A DNA stretch of 64,000 nt from JAMXLO01 sp964427005 (GCA_964427005.1 CAYRTL010000008.1:1-64000); one strand, 5' to 3'; shown: positions 8,574-17,109, numbered from the stretch's first letter. Numbers and translations: made by a program. The notes: generated from the letters alone by a model not told the origin.

Positions 8574-8616
8574 TTTACTGTCCGAGCGACCCTGACGATA
8601 TAGGCTGGTGTAGCAG

Positions 8617-8975
8617 TCAGCTTTGCCACGGGTCGAGAACCCGGAGTCCGCCGGCCTCGTAGCGTGACGTGTCACGGGACGCGACGATGAAGCCACGCGA
8701 GGCGGCGATCGCAGCGATGTCGGCACGATCATTCGCAACTTCATCGGCTTCGCCGGTGGTTTGTCCCGCATCTGGTCGACGGCCGTTTTGTCCTCGTCCG
8801 TGAGTCCGACCGTGCGGCCCAGGGTGGCAAGTGCATCACCGAGGCCAACGCGCTTTGCCGGCTTCACGGCCCTTTCCAGGATATCGCGGATCTCGGCTGC
8901 AGCGCTGCGGCCGTGCTCGGCGGCGAGCACGCGCAGGGCACGATGCACATCATCGGGTACATTCCTGACGCTCAA
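8617..8975 (-). pseudogene. collapsed VapBC-type toxin-antitoxin module
   Basis: From 8975 the minus strand encodes a FitA/VapB-like antitoxin: a ribbon-helix-helix segment (LSVRNVPDDVHRALRVLAAEHG), then DILERAV and a toxin-binding tail ending near MKLR. No good start codon is visible; TTG at 8975 is the nearest. Right after it, in another frame, come the last 40 or so residues of a PIN-domain toxin (ADIAAIAASRGFIVASRDTS...LRVLDPWQ) ending at 8617. The first two thirds of the toxin, with its acidic catalytic residues, are gone. An internal deletion fused the antitoxin end to the toxin end. Confidence 0.75.
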
Positions 8976-8978
8976 GTG

Positions 8979-9289
8979 GCGGCAATCTGGGGGACGGGCG
9001 CACCCGGACGGCCATGTACACCGACTGCATCGAGCAGCTCCGCGGCACGGCTGGCGCACGGCAGGTCAGGGTTCGGGCAAAGACTGCGCTGGGGGCATTC
9101 ACCACGCCAAGCAGTGGGCGGTAGATCATGTTCGGGAAATATGCGAGCTGACGGACTGTGAGACTGGAGATCACCGGCTCGCGGCACGCCGCCGGCTTGC
9201 GCTGCGAAGCTTTCCTGACGATCGAACACTGCCTGCCGCGCAACGCCGCTCGTCTTGAGCGGAGCTGGGCATCGGCGGCGGCGCGCCGG
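8979..9289. other. 311-base stretch without recognisable gene
   Basis: Between the VapBC remnant and the DUF262 gene. Several short open frames exist on the minus strand, but none resembles a known family and none has a good ribosome-binding site. It may be debris of further accessory genes. Confidence 0.5.
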
Positions 9290-10896
9290 CTACGATGGCT
9301 TCTGCCCGGCGCATAATTGCTGGATGAACGCTGACAGCAAGAGCGACCTCGCCTTGCAGAATTCTTCGAAGGTTGCCGTGTCATAAACCAACTCCTGCGG
9401 TGAAGGCAGAAAGTTCGAGCGGAAAACCTGTTCAGCCTGAGAGCCGAGGCCTGCCATGCAGGCAGGCAGATATTTGCGAGGATCAGAGTCGCTGATCTGA
9501 TTGTTCTCTGACGCAGGAAGCATACAGATATTTGCCAAGGAATTGTGCTGTCCGGCCGTCTTCTCTCGCTTCAGGTGTGCGGTCGGGTGAATGTGATGAA
9601 ACTCCTTTTTGTTATATTTCGAGAGAGACTGAGCCGTGTCGATGGCGGCGCCAGTCACCAGACTGCGCGGATGTCTCGCTGCTAAGGCCAGAATGAACGC
9701 CCGCGAGGTCGAATTGTTCGATCTGAACAGCGTTCGCGTCCAGCGCAGCGGATCTTCAGGAAGGACACCGAAACTTTCGGCTGCGCCATTCTTGCCCGCC
9801 ACAAAGTCCGACACCAATCCGATGTCTCTCGAAACGAAATTTTCGCCGCCGACACGATATCGCTCGGTAAATGCGGACCGCCAGAACCATTGACGCAGTC
9901 GCTCCATATCTGCCCCGGATTTAACCAGCCCTTCGCAGCAAATCCGGCAGGTGATGATTAGGAGCGCCTCATAAGGGAGAAAGTCCCAGCTATAGATACC
10001 GAATTCCGTGGACAGCAGATCGACAGCTTGCAGCAGCCCCTCACGGACACGGGAAACCAAGTTTTGCATGGGCGCTTCGTCAATCTCGCGCAGGGCAATA
10101 ATCTGTTCCTGCTTAACGCTACCGAACTGCACGGCCGAGAGACACTTTAGGACCGTATCCTTTTCGATTTTGTGAAAGGATTTGGTCTTCAACGAGTCCG
10201 CGATCACCTCAACATGATGGTTGAGATCGAATTTTTCCGACCATGTTGCGGCGACCATCAGATCATAGATCGACAGCTTTGTGCCGGAACTGTTGATTCG
10301 CTCGAAGATGGGGCACACTTCCTCTATCGTTAGATCCTTTAAGGTCACGACGGGAATTCGATATTTCGAAAATGAATCAACAATACTGTCGAGCCTCGTC
10401 TGTAGCGTGGCGCTATCCTGCCGCTGCATCAGACCCGTGCGAAAGTTTAGCATTTTCGTTGTGTCATTGATCCAGCGCAGCGGAAAGACCGGACTCGTCC
10501 CGACATCGGCCATGCTGATGAACTCTTCATTCACCAAGTCGTAACCAGGCGCGAATCCTGCTGCATCGTCCGGCGCGCCGATGCTTGAGTAAATGACTGT
10601 CAGGCGCTGTTGCCCGTCCAGCACATAGTCCGTGGGCATCATGTCGTCGGTTTTCGGGAGCTGGAAATTTCCAATGTTCCGCTCGCGGCTAGCTTGACGC
10701 TCGTCTTCCAGATCAGAAGGCTACCGATAGGATAGTTGTTCTTGATGCTGTCGAGGAGCTTGAACGCCTGCTCTTCTTTCCAGACGAACTTACGTTGGAA
10801 CTGCGGGATTTTTATTTGGCCGCGTTTGATATCCCCGTTGAGATCCTGAAAGAAAGGGGTCTCTGTGCTCAGTCGGCTGGGTTGGACGGCCATCAC
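9290..10896 (-). pseudogene. DUF262 / DUF1524-type protein, frameshifted
   Basis: The N-terminal part (10896 to about 10680) carries the DUF262 ParB/sulfiredoxin-like segment IPQFQRKFVWKEEQAFKLLDSIKNNYPIGSLLIWK. The frame then breaks. The next frame picks up RNIGNFQLPKTDD, MMPTDYVLDGQQRLTVIYSS and continues to 9290, ending with an HNH-like HHIHPTAHLKR and N-rich DUF1524 region. A single lost base near GCGAGCGGAAC would explain the break. Together about 535 residues. DUF262-DUF1524 proteins include GmrSD-type modification-dependent restriction enzymes. Either inactivated or a sequencing error. Confidence 0.8.
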
Positions 10897-11159
10897 TCTT
10901 TATCCTCGTTGATTACGCAGCGTCCGCCGCGCGTCGAGGCGTTGGCGCCGGGCAGCACAGCGGCGCGGAGTGCGCCTCGATACGATATCAGAAGACTGTC
11001 GCGAAATCCTGCCCTTTCACTTCAATCGCGGCGGCAGGATGCGAGAAGGTATTCACCGGCGCCGGGGCGTCCGGTGTCGTTACGAAGCGGCCCGGCCTCG
11101 ACGGCTGTGGTTCGGCGCTAACTACCCCCTCGGCTCGCGTATCCACACCCAGCTGCCAA

Positions 11160-11182
11160 AAATTTGTCTATGTTAAATTTGT
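11160..11182. promoter_or_regulatory. AT-rich direct repeat before ParD-like antitoxin
   Basis: AAATTTGT occurs at 11160-11167 and again at 11175-11182, 15 bases apart. The second copy ends four bases before the antitoxin ATG. The stretch is strikingly AT-rich compared with its surroundings. Antitoxins usually autorepress from such sites, so this is a candidate operator and promoter. Confidence 0.4.
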
Positions 11183-11186
11183 AAAT

Positions 11187-11439
11187 ATGACGATCTCTCT
11201 CACACTGGAACAACAGGCGTGGAATAACGCGCGTGGTGACTTTGCGTCGGGCCGAGGAGCGGCACGCCAACTCATCCATGAGCGGATCGCCGAACGTGCA
11301 CTGGAAGAGCAGGACGATCTCGCACGGGTCAAGCCGCACGTGGACGGAGGCACTGGCCGAGGTCGCGCGCGGTGATGTCATCAGCCGTGAGGAACATCGC
11401 GCCCGCAACACCGCTCGACTGGCCGCGCTGAAGGAGTAA
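11187..11439 (+). pseudogene. ParD-like antitoxin, frameshifted
   Basis: The first frame reads MTISLTLEQQAWNNAR and ARQLIHERIAERALEEQDDLARVKPHVD, the N-terminal ribbon-helix-helix of a ParD-family antitoxin. At about 11345 one extra G shifts the frame. The second frame supplies the expected tail EALAEVARGDVISREEHRAR up to the stop at 11439. A pair of compensating changes near 11240-11255 also alters the middle (FASGRGAARQ). No ParE toxin follows; the next gene begins 66 bases later. It is a relic or an orphan. Confidence 0.7.
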
Positions 11440-11505
11440 TAGAGCGGGTCGTTTCCAGCCATGAGTTGGCAGGACACCGGACCGCGATCGTGGTAAGCTG
11501 CGATT

Positions 11506-11739
11506 ATGCAACACGTTGACTGGTCCCAATGCGCTCTGATCGAGACCGGGCCGGGAAAGCGGGGCGGTAAGCCCGTCATCAAGGGGACGCGGCTCCGTCC
11601 AGAGGACCTTCTTGTGAACCGGGAGCAGGGGGCCGAATGGCTGGTTGAGAACCACGGCGGGATCACGCCGGATACGGTTCGCGCCGTGTTCGATTTCTAC
11701 GACAGGCACAAAAAAGCGCGGGTGCCTCACCTCGCTTGA
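11506..11739 (+). CDS. DUF433 antitoxin-like protein
   Basis: A 77-residue DUF433 protein with the family hallmark GGKPVIKGTRLRPEDLL and a small helical DNA-binding fold. DUF433 proteins are commonly the first gene of a two-gene module with a DUF5615 PIN-like protein, and one follows here with overlapping stop and start (TTGA). DUF433 is probably the antitoxin. The frame looks intact, with a normal C-terminus (VRAVFDFYDRHK). Confidence 0.82.
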   Translation: MQHVDWSQCALIETGPGKRGGKPVIKGTRLRPEDLLVNREQGAEWLVENHGGITPDTVRAVFDFYDRHKKARVPHLA

Positions 11740-12086
11740 GGGCCCTCCTCGATCACGGCGTCCCGCGCGGTCTGCGGACGCTTCTCGCTGGCGTCGAAAT
11801 CAGGCACGCCTTTGAGATGGGTTGGCACGAGCTGCGCAACGGCGATCTCCTCCGGGCAGCCGAACGGGACGGGTTCGACGTTCTGATCACGTCGGACAAG
11901 AACATCCGCCATCAAAACCGGCTTGGCGACCTGAGGATCGCCGTCCTCGAACTCGGCACCAATCACTGGCCTACGCTGCAACGGCATGCCGGGATTCGTT
12001 TCTGTTGCCCTGGCCGAGATGGGGTAGGGCGAGTACCGGCGAGTCGCTTTTCCGCGGCCGCCCCTGGTCCGCCGGCCACCGCCTGA
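11736..12086 (+). CDS. DUF5615 PIN-like toxin, C-terminus frameshifted
   Basis: The TTG start overlaps the DUF433 stop. Residues 1-85 match the DUF5615 PIN-like fold: LLDHGVPRGLRTLL, the GW segment HAFEMGWHELRNGDLLRAAE, LITSDKNI with the acidic residue, and LGTNHWPTLQRH. After about residue 88 the frame diverges from the family. The expected ending (EYRRVAFPRPPLVRRPPPE) is encoded in the +1 frame from about 12030, behind an in-frame TAG. So the last quarter is altered by a frameshift plus a stop. Activity is uncertain. Confidence 0.65.
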   Translation: MRALLDHGVPRGLRTLLAGVEIRHAFEMGWHELRNGDLLRAAERDGFDVLITSDKNIRHQNRLGDLRIAVLELGTNHWPTLQRHAGIRFCCPGRDGVGRVPASRFSAAAPGPPATA

Positions 12087-12187
12087 ACGATGGGAACCAG
12101 ATTAGCCCGCCCCCGCGCTCCTCCGATGGAGGCAGGACGCGAAATGGCGCATCCTCCCGTCGAGCAACAATCAAACGGGGGAACACA

Positions 12188-12958
12188 ATGCGACTGCAAG
12201 GCAAGGTAGCGCTGCTGACCGGCGCGGCGGCTGCGATCAAGGGCGAGTTGATGGGCTTCGGCGGCGCGGCGGCGCATCTGTTCGTGCGTGAGGGCGCGAA
12301 GGTGGTGCTGACCGACATCCGCGACGACCTGGGCGAGCGCGCGGCGACTGCCCTGCGCGCCGAAGGCCATGACGCGCGCTACATGCACCTCGACGTGACA
12401 TCGGAACAGAACTGGGCCCAGGTGGTGGACGCGGTGATGGCGGCGCACGGGCGGCTGGATATCCTGTTCAACAATGCCGGTGTTTCGTTTCCCGGCAAGG
12501 TCGAGGACATCACCGTCGACATCTGGGAACGCGAGCTTGGCGTGCATGCCAAGGGAGTTTTCCTGGGCACCCGTACGGCGATTCCGGCCATGCGCAAAGG
12601 CGGTGGCGGGTCGATCATCAATACGTCCTCGGTGATGGGGATTGTGGGCAGTCCCACTTCGCCGGCCTATTCGGCCGCCAAGGGCGCCATCACGATCTTC
12701 ACCAAGTCGGCGGCGCTGCAATATGCGAAGGAGAACATTCGCATCAATTCGGTGCACCCGGGCTATGCGGATACGCCGCTGACCTTGCAGCGCTTCAGCG
12801 ATCCGGCCGTGCGCCAGGTGCTGCTCGATCGCACACCGATGGGCCGTCTCGGCACCGCCGACGACATCGCCAACGGCGTGCTGTTCCTGGCGTCCGACGA
12901 ATCATCCTGGGTCACCGGCTCGGAATTGGTGATCGATGGCGGCATGACGGCGCAGTAA
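12188..12958 (+). CDS. short-chain dehydrogenase/reductase
   Basis: A 256-residue NAD(P)-dependent oxidoreductase of the classical SDR type. NNAG (residues about 97-100), the catalytic serine in INTSSVMG, YSAAK with Tyr and Lys, and the C-terminal DGGMTAQ are present. The N-terminal nucleotide-binding loop reads TGAAAAIKGELMGFGG, longer than the usual TGxxxGIG. The ATG at 12188 follows a GGGGGA ribosome-binding site. Substrate unknown; sequence resembles 3-oxoacyl reductase and glucose dehydrogenase-like members. It stands alone between the decayed strip and the LexA-boxed gene. Confidence 0.88.
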   Translation: MRLQGKVALLTGAAAAIKGELMGFGGAAAHLFVREGAKVVLTDIRDDLGERAATALRAEGHDARYMHLDVTSEQNWAQVVDAVMAAHGRLDILFNNAGVSFPGKVEDITVDIWERELGVHAKGVFLGTRTAIPAMRKGGGGSIINTSSVMGIVGSPTSPAYSAAKGAITIFTKSAALQYAKENIRINSVHPGYADTPLTLQRFSDPAVRQVLLDRTPMGRLGTADDIANGVLFLASDESSWVTGSELVIDGGMTAQ

Positions 12959-13016
12959 GCGCACATCCGCCACGCGGTATCTGGCGAAAATTCCTTGACA
13001 TCCGCAACGACTCTAT

Positions 13017-13031
13017 GTTCTTCTTTTGTTC
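13017..13031 (+). promoter_or_regulatory. LexA (SOS) box of the alphaproteobacterial type
   Basis: GTTC-TTCTTTT-GTTC is an exact match to the direct-repeat GTTC-N7-GTTC operator bound by LexA in alphaproteobacteria, including the T-rich spacer. A TTGACA hexamer lies at 12994-12999. The box ends at the base before the ATG at 13032, so LexA would cover the translation start and any promoter -10 region. Confidence 0.75.
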
Positions 13032-13706
13032 ATGTCCGCCGCGGCCCCAACCACTCCAGCCGACGAACCACTCGGCCGCACCGCGCGCCTCACCATGCTA
13101 CTGGCCAGGCTGGTCACCTACGGCCAGGAACTCGCCGAGGCGCTGAGCCAGCACGGCATCGCTGCCCTCTCCTCCTACCCTTCCCGCTTCGGCACCGGCG
13201 ATGTCGCGCTGATCCTCGCCCGCATCGAGCGCGGCCTGAAGCTCGCTCTCGGCCTCAATCTCAGGATCGCGTTGCTCCGGCAGCCGGACGCCGCCGCCAA
13301 ACCCCGGCGTCCGTCAGCTCGGCGCACGCCGCGCACGCCCGCGCCGCCGTCGGACGAAGCGCCGCCGCGCCTCGACACCGCGGTGCCCGACCCGCGCCTC
13401 GTCCCCCTGCCGTCGCCGCAGGAGCTCGCCTTCGCACTGCGCCATCGGCGCATCGGCGCGGTCATCGTCGAGATCTGCCGCGATCTCGGCATCACCACCA
13501 AGCATCCGCTATGGCGGGACATCCGGGATGCGATCATCTTCGAAGGCGGCAGCCTCGCCGCACACGTCGAGGATCCGCACCGGCGAGTGATGGACAGCCC
13601 GCTGCCCGGCTATCCCGGGGTCACCACCCTCACCGCGTTGACGCACCTGCTGACCGCCAGGCCCCCGCCCGTCACCGCGGCCACGGCCGCCACTCGGCCT
13701 CCCTGA
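13032..13706 (+). CDS. conserved-looking protein of unknown function, SOS-regulated
   Basis: Not recognised. The ATG at 13032 gives 224 residues. An N-terminal helical part (LTMLLARLVTYGQELAEALSQHG, then IERGLKLALGLNLRIALL) is joined by a proline/arginine-rich linker (about residues 95-125) to a second part with FALRHRRIGAVIVEICRDLGIT and PLWRDIRDAIIFEGGSLAAH. No membrane segment or signal peptide. The LexA box directly upstream suggests induction by DNA damage. No ribosome-binding site fits between box and start, so the message may be leaderless. It stands alone; the SMP-30 gene is convergent. Confidence 0.65.
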   Translation: MSAAAPTTPADEPLGRTARLTMLLARLVTYGQELAEALSQHGIAALSSYPSRFGTGDVALILARIERGLKLALGLNLRIALLRQPDAAAKPRRPSARRTPRTPAPPSDEAPPRLDTAVPDPRLVPLPSPQELAFALRHRRIGAVIVEICRDLGITTKHPLWRDIRDAIIFEGGSLAAHVEDPHRRVMDSPLPGYPGVTTLTALTHLLTARPPPVTAATAATRPP

Positions 13707-13734
13707 CGCGCCGCATCAAACGCCGTCGTTCCTC

Positions 13735-14655
13735 TCAGCCCTCGTGGGCCAGGCGCAGCCCTGGCTCCGGCCAGTCCAGCGCAAGCAACTGTCCGGTGCC
13801 GGACACGGTCACGTACGCCGTCCGCAGATCGGGGCCACCAAAGCAGATATTGGTCGTCACCGGATCGCCCATCGGCAGCTGCCGCAACAGCCGTCCGTCT
13901 GGTGCGATGACGCTGATGCAGCCGGAAATCAGCGTCGCGACGCAGATATTGCCGGTGGCATCCACCGCCAGGCTGTCGAAGCGCTGGAACCCGGGCAGGC
14001 CGATGACCAGCCGTCCGCCATTGGGCGACGGCCATCCCTGCTTCTTCACCACGCCGGGCGCGGTGATGTCGAACGCCCAGACCCGTGCTGGCTCCGTTTC
14101 GGCCACGTACAGCACGGTCCCGTCGGGTGACAGACCGATGCCATTCGGTGTCAGGGCCGGATAAGCCACCTCCACGATCTGCGAACCATCCGCCTTCGCA
14201 TAGTAGATCACGCCATGATCGCGGTCGCGCGCACGGGTCTTGCCGAGATCGGTGAAATAGAAACCGCCATGCGCATCAAACACCAGGTCATTCGGCCCGT
14301 TCAGCTTATTCGCGCCGCACCGGTCGTACAGCACACTGACCGCGCCGGTCCCGGCATCCACACGCTGAATGCTGCCGCTGACGTAGTCGGATGACACCAT
14401 GGCAGGACGGAACAGATTTTCCTCCAGCCGCCAGGCAAAGCCGCCATTGTTGCAGATGTAGAATGCGCCGTCGGGTCCAATGGCGGCGCCATTTGGCCCT
14501 CCGCCTGTGCGGGCGATTACGCGCACGGTTCCGTCCGGCAGCACCTGGGTCAGCGTCTGGCGTTCGATCTCGACCAGCACCACGGAGCCATCCCGCATCG
14601 CGATCGGCCCCTCGGGGAAGCACAGCCCGGTAGCCATGACACGTGGTTCGCTCAT
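13735..14655 (-). CDS. SMP-30/gluconolactonase-family protein
   Basis: A 306-residue six-bladed beta-propeller lactonase-type protein. Features are the N-terminal LCFPEGPIAMRDGSVVLVEI, GGGPNGAAIGPDGAFYICNN, NGPNDLVFDAHGGFYFTDLG and TPNGIGLSPDGTVLYVAET, which carry the metal-binding Glu, Asn and Asp residues of the family (E15, the Asn of NGPND and the Asp of SPDG). No signal peptide, so cytoplasmic. It probably opens a sugar-acid or similar lactone. Convergent with the LexA-boxed gene and divergent from the ligase-like gene. Confidence 0.85.
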   Translation of the reverse strand: MSEPRVMATGLCFPEGPIAMRDGSVVLVEIERQTLTQVLPDGTVRVIARTGGGPNGAAIGPDGAFYICNNGGFAWRLEENLFRPAMVSSDYVSGSIQRVDAGTGAVSVLYDRCGANKLNGPNDLVFDAHGGFYFTDLGKTRARDRDHGVIYYAKADGSQIVEVAYPALTPNGIGLSPDGTVLYVAETEPARVWAFDITAPGVVKKQGWPSPNGGRLVIGLPGFQRFDSLAVDATGNICVATLISGCISVIAPDGRLLRQLPMGDPVTTNICFGGPDLRTAYVTVSGTGQLLALDWPEPGLRLAHEG

Positions 14656-14737
14656 TCGTCGTTCCCCCCGCTGGTTGCAGCAAGCCTAGCCGATCCGCCG
14701 GGTCGGAAAAGTGGTTTGGTAGGAATTTCGTGTTGCG

Positions 14738-16084
14738 ATGGCAGGCATGCCTGCTCTCCAACTGCGTGCCACTACTCCTGTTGCGTTGGTCACTGCAGGC
14801 GGGTTTGCCATCGCCATTATCGGCGCGGTGCTGGTACCTGCATGGTTCTGGCTTCCGCTGGCCGCGGTCGCGGCCGCCGCGATCGCCGTCCTTGTCTTCA
14901 ACCACACGATCGCGTTCTGCGTGATCTGGCTTTTGGCCGCCGGCGCCACACTGGAGATGACGCTGGGCGACATCATCGGGCCGGAGGCGTTTTCGACCAC
15001 GATCGCCGCAGTAAAGGCGACCGAACTCGGTCTCGCCGCGGCGTGCGTGCTACGCTATGGACTTCGTCCGGACCTCTTCAATCCGGCATTCGCATTCGTC
15101 TTCATGTTCGCGGCCGGACTGGTGCATGGACTGCATCCTGAGCTGACGCCGTCTGCCAGCTTCCGATCGCTGCTGGGCTCCGTAGCGCCTTTCGCATTCG
15201 CGTTCAGCCGGGTGCCAGCGGGCTGGAGCAGCGCAATGATCCGAGCCACTGCGCTGATCCCATTGATATCGGGGATCGGTGGGGCCCTCCTCGATCTGGC
15301 TGGGCTGCGCCCGTTCTGGTTTGACAGCGGTGGCGAACGATTGGCGGGGCTGGGTCATCCGGCCTTTCTCGCCGGCTTCTGCCTCGCCGCAATCTATGCC
15401 TGCCTGGTCGAGCTGTACCGGGAAGGCGGGCAGCGTTGGCTCACCCTGCTGATCGTGAACTTCGTCATTCTCGTTCTGACCGGCGCGCGCGCGCCGCTCG
15501 CCTATGCTGTCGTCGTGACAGGCCTGACCCTCGCGTTCGTTCGCTCCGCCGCATTCCCGCGCCGGCTTCGCATCCTGCTCATTCTGCTGGCCGCTTGCCT
15601 GCTGCCGGTTCTGGCAGTGCTGGTGCCCGAGCTGTCGATGGTCCGCCTGTTCAATCTGCTGGGCGCCGAGGCGGGCAATTTCAGCGGCAGAGATCTGCTC
15701 TGGCCGCCATTCGAGCAAGTCGCCGCCGCGTCACCTTGGTTCGGCTGGGGTATTGGTGCCGGCAATGCGGTGATCCCGCCGGACAGTGAACTGGCCCGGA
15801 TGATCCAGACCCTGGCAGCCCACAACGAGTATCTGCGTATGCTGGTCGAGGGCGGACAGATCGGCCGCGGTCTGCTGATCGTCTTGTTCGTGCTGTGGGT
15901 CGGCCAGCATACGCGCTGCCTTTGCCGCACAGATAAGGTGATCATGCGACTGGTGTTCCTGGCCTTCGCCGCACATGCCTACACGGACAACGTGCTGATC
16001 GCGACCACCGCTTGTGTCTTCTTCACATTTGCCACGGCCGTGTTTGCCCGTACTCGCTTGCCGGACGCGGAGCAGGTGGCGTAG
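14738..16084 (+). CDS. O-antigen ligase / Wzy-like polytopic membrane protein
   Basis: A 448-residue integral membrane protein with about ten to eleven hydrophobic helices. The Wzy_C-type region is visible: LTGARAPLAYAVVVTG, then a long periplasmic loop containing SGRDLLWPPF, SPWFGWGIGAGN and AHNEYLRMLVEGG, followed by C-terminal helices. This is the pattern of O-antigen ligases and polymerases (the R in LTGARAP and the H of AHNEYL are the usual key residues). It starts a plus-strand run with a secreted propeller and a fatty acid hydroxylase. Which polysaccharide it handles is unknown. Confidence 0.8.
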   Translation: MAGMPALQLRATTPVALVTAGGFAIAIIGAVLVPAWFWLPLAAVAAAAIAVLVFNHTIAFCVIWLLAAGATLEMTLGDIIGPEAFSTTIAAVKATELGLAAACVLRYGLRPDLFNPAFAFVFMFAAGLVHGLHPELTPSASFRSLLGSVAPFAFAFSRVPAGWSSAMIRATALIPLISGIGGALLDLAGLRPFWFDSGGERLAGLGHPAFLAGFCLAAIYACLVELYREGGQRWLTLLIVNFVILVLTGARAPLAYAVVVTGLTLAFVRSAAFPRRLRILLILLAACLLPVLAVLVPELSMVRLFNLLGAEAGNFSGRDLLWPPFEQVAAASPWFGWGIGAGNAVIPPDSELARMIQTLAAHNEYLRMLVEGGQIGRGLLIVLFVLWVGQHTRCLCRTDKVIMRLVFLAFAAHAYTDNVLIATTACVFFTFATAVFARTRLPDAEQVA

Positions 16085-16116
16085 GCAGACGGACACTGCT
16101 GCCGGAGCCGTATCGT

Positions 16117-17106
16117 ATGCGATTGTTTCATCAGGAAAGGCGCGCCACCTGGTTGGTACTCGGCGCACTCGCCTTCCTCACGCTATGCGTTTCTCAAGCC
16201 GCTGCTTCGGGTCTGGCGTTTGTGATCAACTCGGGCGGCGCGTCGATCAGCCTGGTGGACATGTCTTCGCAGAAGGAGATCCGTCGCATTCCCGTCCTGC
16301 GCGAGCCGCACCACGTTGCGCTCAGCCCAGACGGAAAGAGCCTGCTTGTTGGCGACACCGTCGGCAACGAGATGCTGTTCTTCGACCCCGCAACCGCTGC
16401 CTTGCAAAAGCGCATGCCGGTGGCTGATCCCTACCAGCTTGCCTTCAGTCCCAACGGCAAGTTCCTCGTGGTGAACGGTCTCGCGCGCAACCAGGTGGAT
16501 GTCTACGACGCCGCCAGTATGCAGTTGCTGAAGCGCTTTCCGATCGCATCGATGCCGAGCCATCTCGATTATGCGCCAGATTCCTCGCGAGTGTTCGTCA
16601 GCCTACAAGGGACAGACAGCCTCGTGGCGATCGATCTGAACAAACTGGCAATCCTATGGACCGCGAAGGTCGGCAAGACGCCGGCCGGGGTGCTGTGGCA
16701 CGACGGCAAGGTACTCGTAGCCGACATGGGCACGGACTATGTTGCAGTAGTCGATCCCGCCAATGGACATGTGACCGACCGCATCCATACGGGCAAAGGC
16801 GCGCACAACCTGTTCATCTCACCGGACCGCAAGATCATCTGGGTGAACAACCGGGTGGGTGGTACTACGACATCGCTCGATGCCGCGACGCTGGCGCCGA
16901 ACCGCAGCTACGCCATTCCTGGCGGTCCGGATGATATCGCCTTCGCCCCCGACGGCAGGTTATGGATCACCCGGCGCTGGGCGGAGAAGGTAGCAGTGCT
17001 TGATCCCAAGACGGGGGACTATCAGACGATTGATGTCGGGCGTTCGCCGCATGGGCTGTTTCTCAATCCGAAGGGCAATGTGCCGCCGAGTGTCGCGGCA
17101 CGGTAA
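16117..17106 (+). CDS. secreted YVTN/YncE-type beta-propeller protein
   Basis: A 329-residue protein. The N-terminus has a basic stretch and a hydrophobic core (WLVLGALAFLTLCVSQAAASG), a signal peptide with an Ala-rich cleavage site near residue 31. The rest repeats the YVTN pattern: HHVALSPDGKSLLVGDT, YQLAFSPNGKFLVVNG, SHLDYAPDSSRVFVSLQG, HNLFISPDRKIIWVNN, DDIAFAPDGRLWITRR. It forms a seven-bladed-type propeller in the periplasm. It lies 32 bases after the ligase-like gene and 3 bases before the hydroxylase, so all three are probably cotranscribed. Specific role unknown. Confidence 0.85.
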   Translation: MRLFHQERRATWLVLGALAFLTLCVSQAAASGLAFVINSGGASISLVDMSSQKEIRRIPVLREPHHVALSPDGKSLLVGDTVGNEMLFFDPATAALQKRMPVADPYQLAFSPNGKFLVVNGLARNQVDVYDAASMQLLKRFPIASMPSHLDYAPDSSRVFVSLQGTDSLVAIDLNKLAILWTAKVGKTPAGVLWHDGKVLVADMGTDYVAVVDPANGHVTDRIHTGKGAHNLFISPDRKIIWVNNRVGGTTTSLDAATLAPNRSYAIPGGPDDIAFAPDGRLWITRRWAEKVAVLDPKTGDYQTIDVGRSPHGLFLNPKGNVPPSVAAR

Positions 17107-17109
17107 GCA

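Noticed and set aside
8475..9059. A 194-residue protein spanning the VapB-like region
   Set aside because: Only the middle part matches an antitoxin. The N-terminal 28 residues and everything after MKLR are unrelated, showing a deletion junction rather than one protein.
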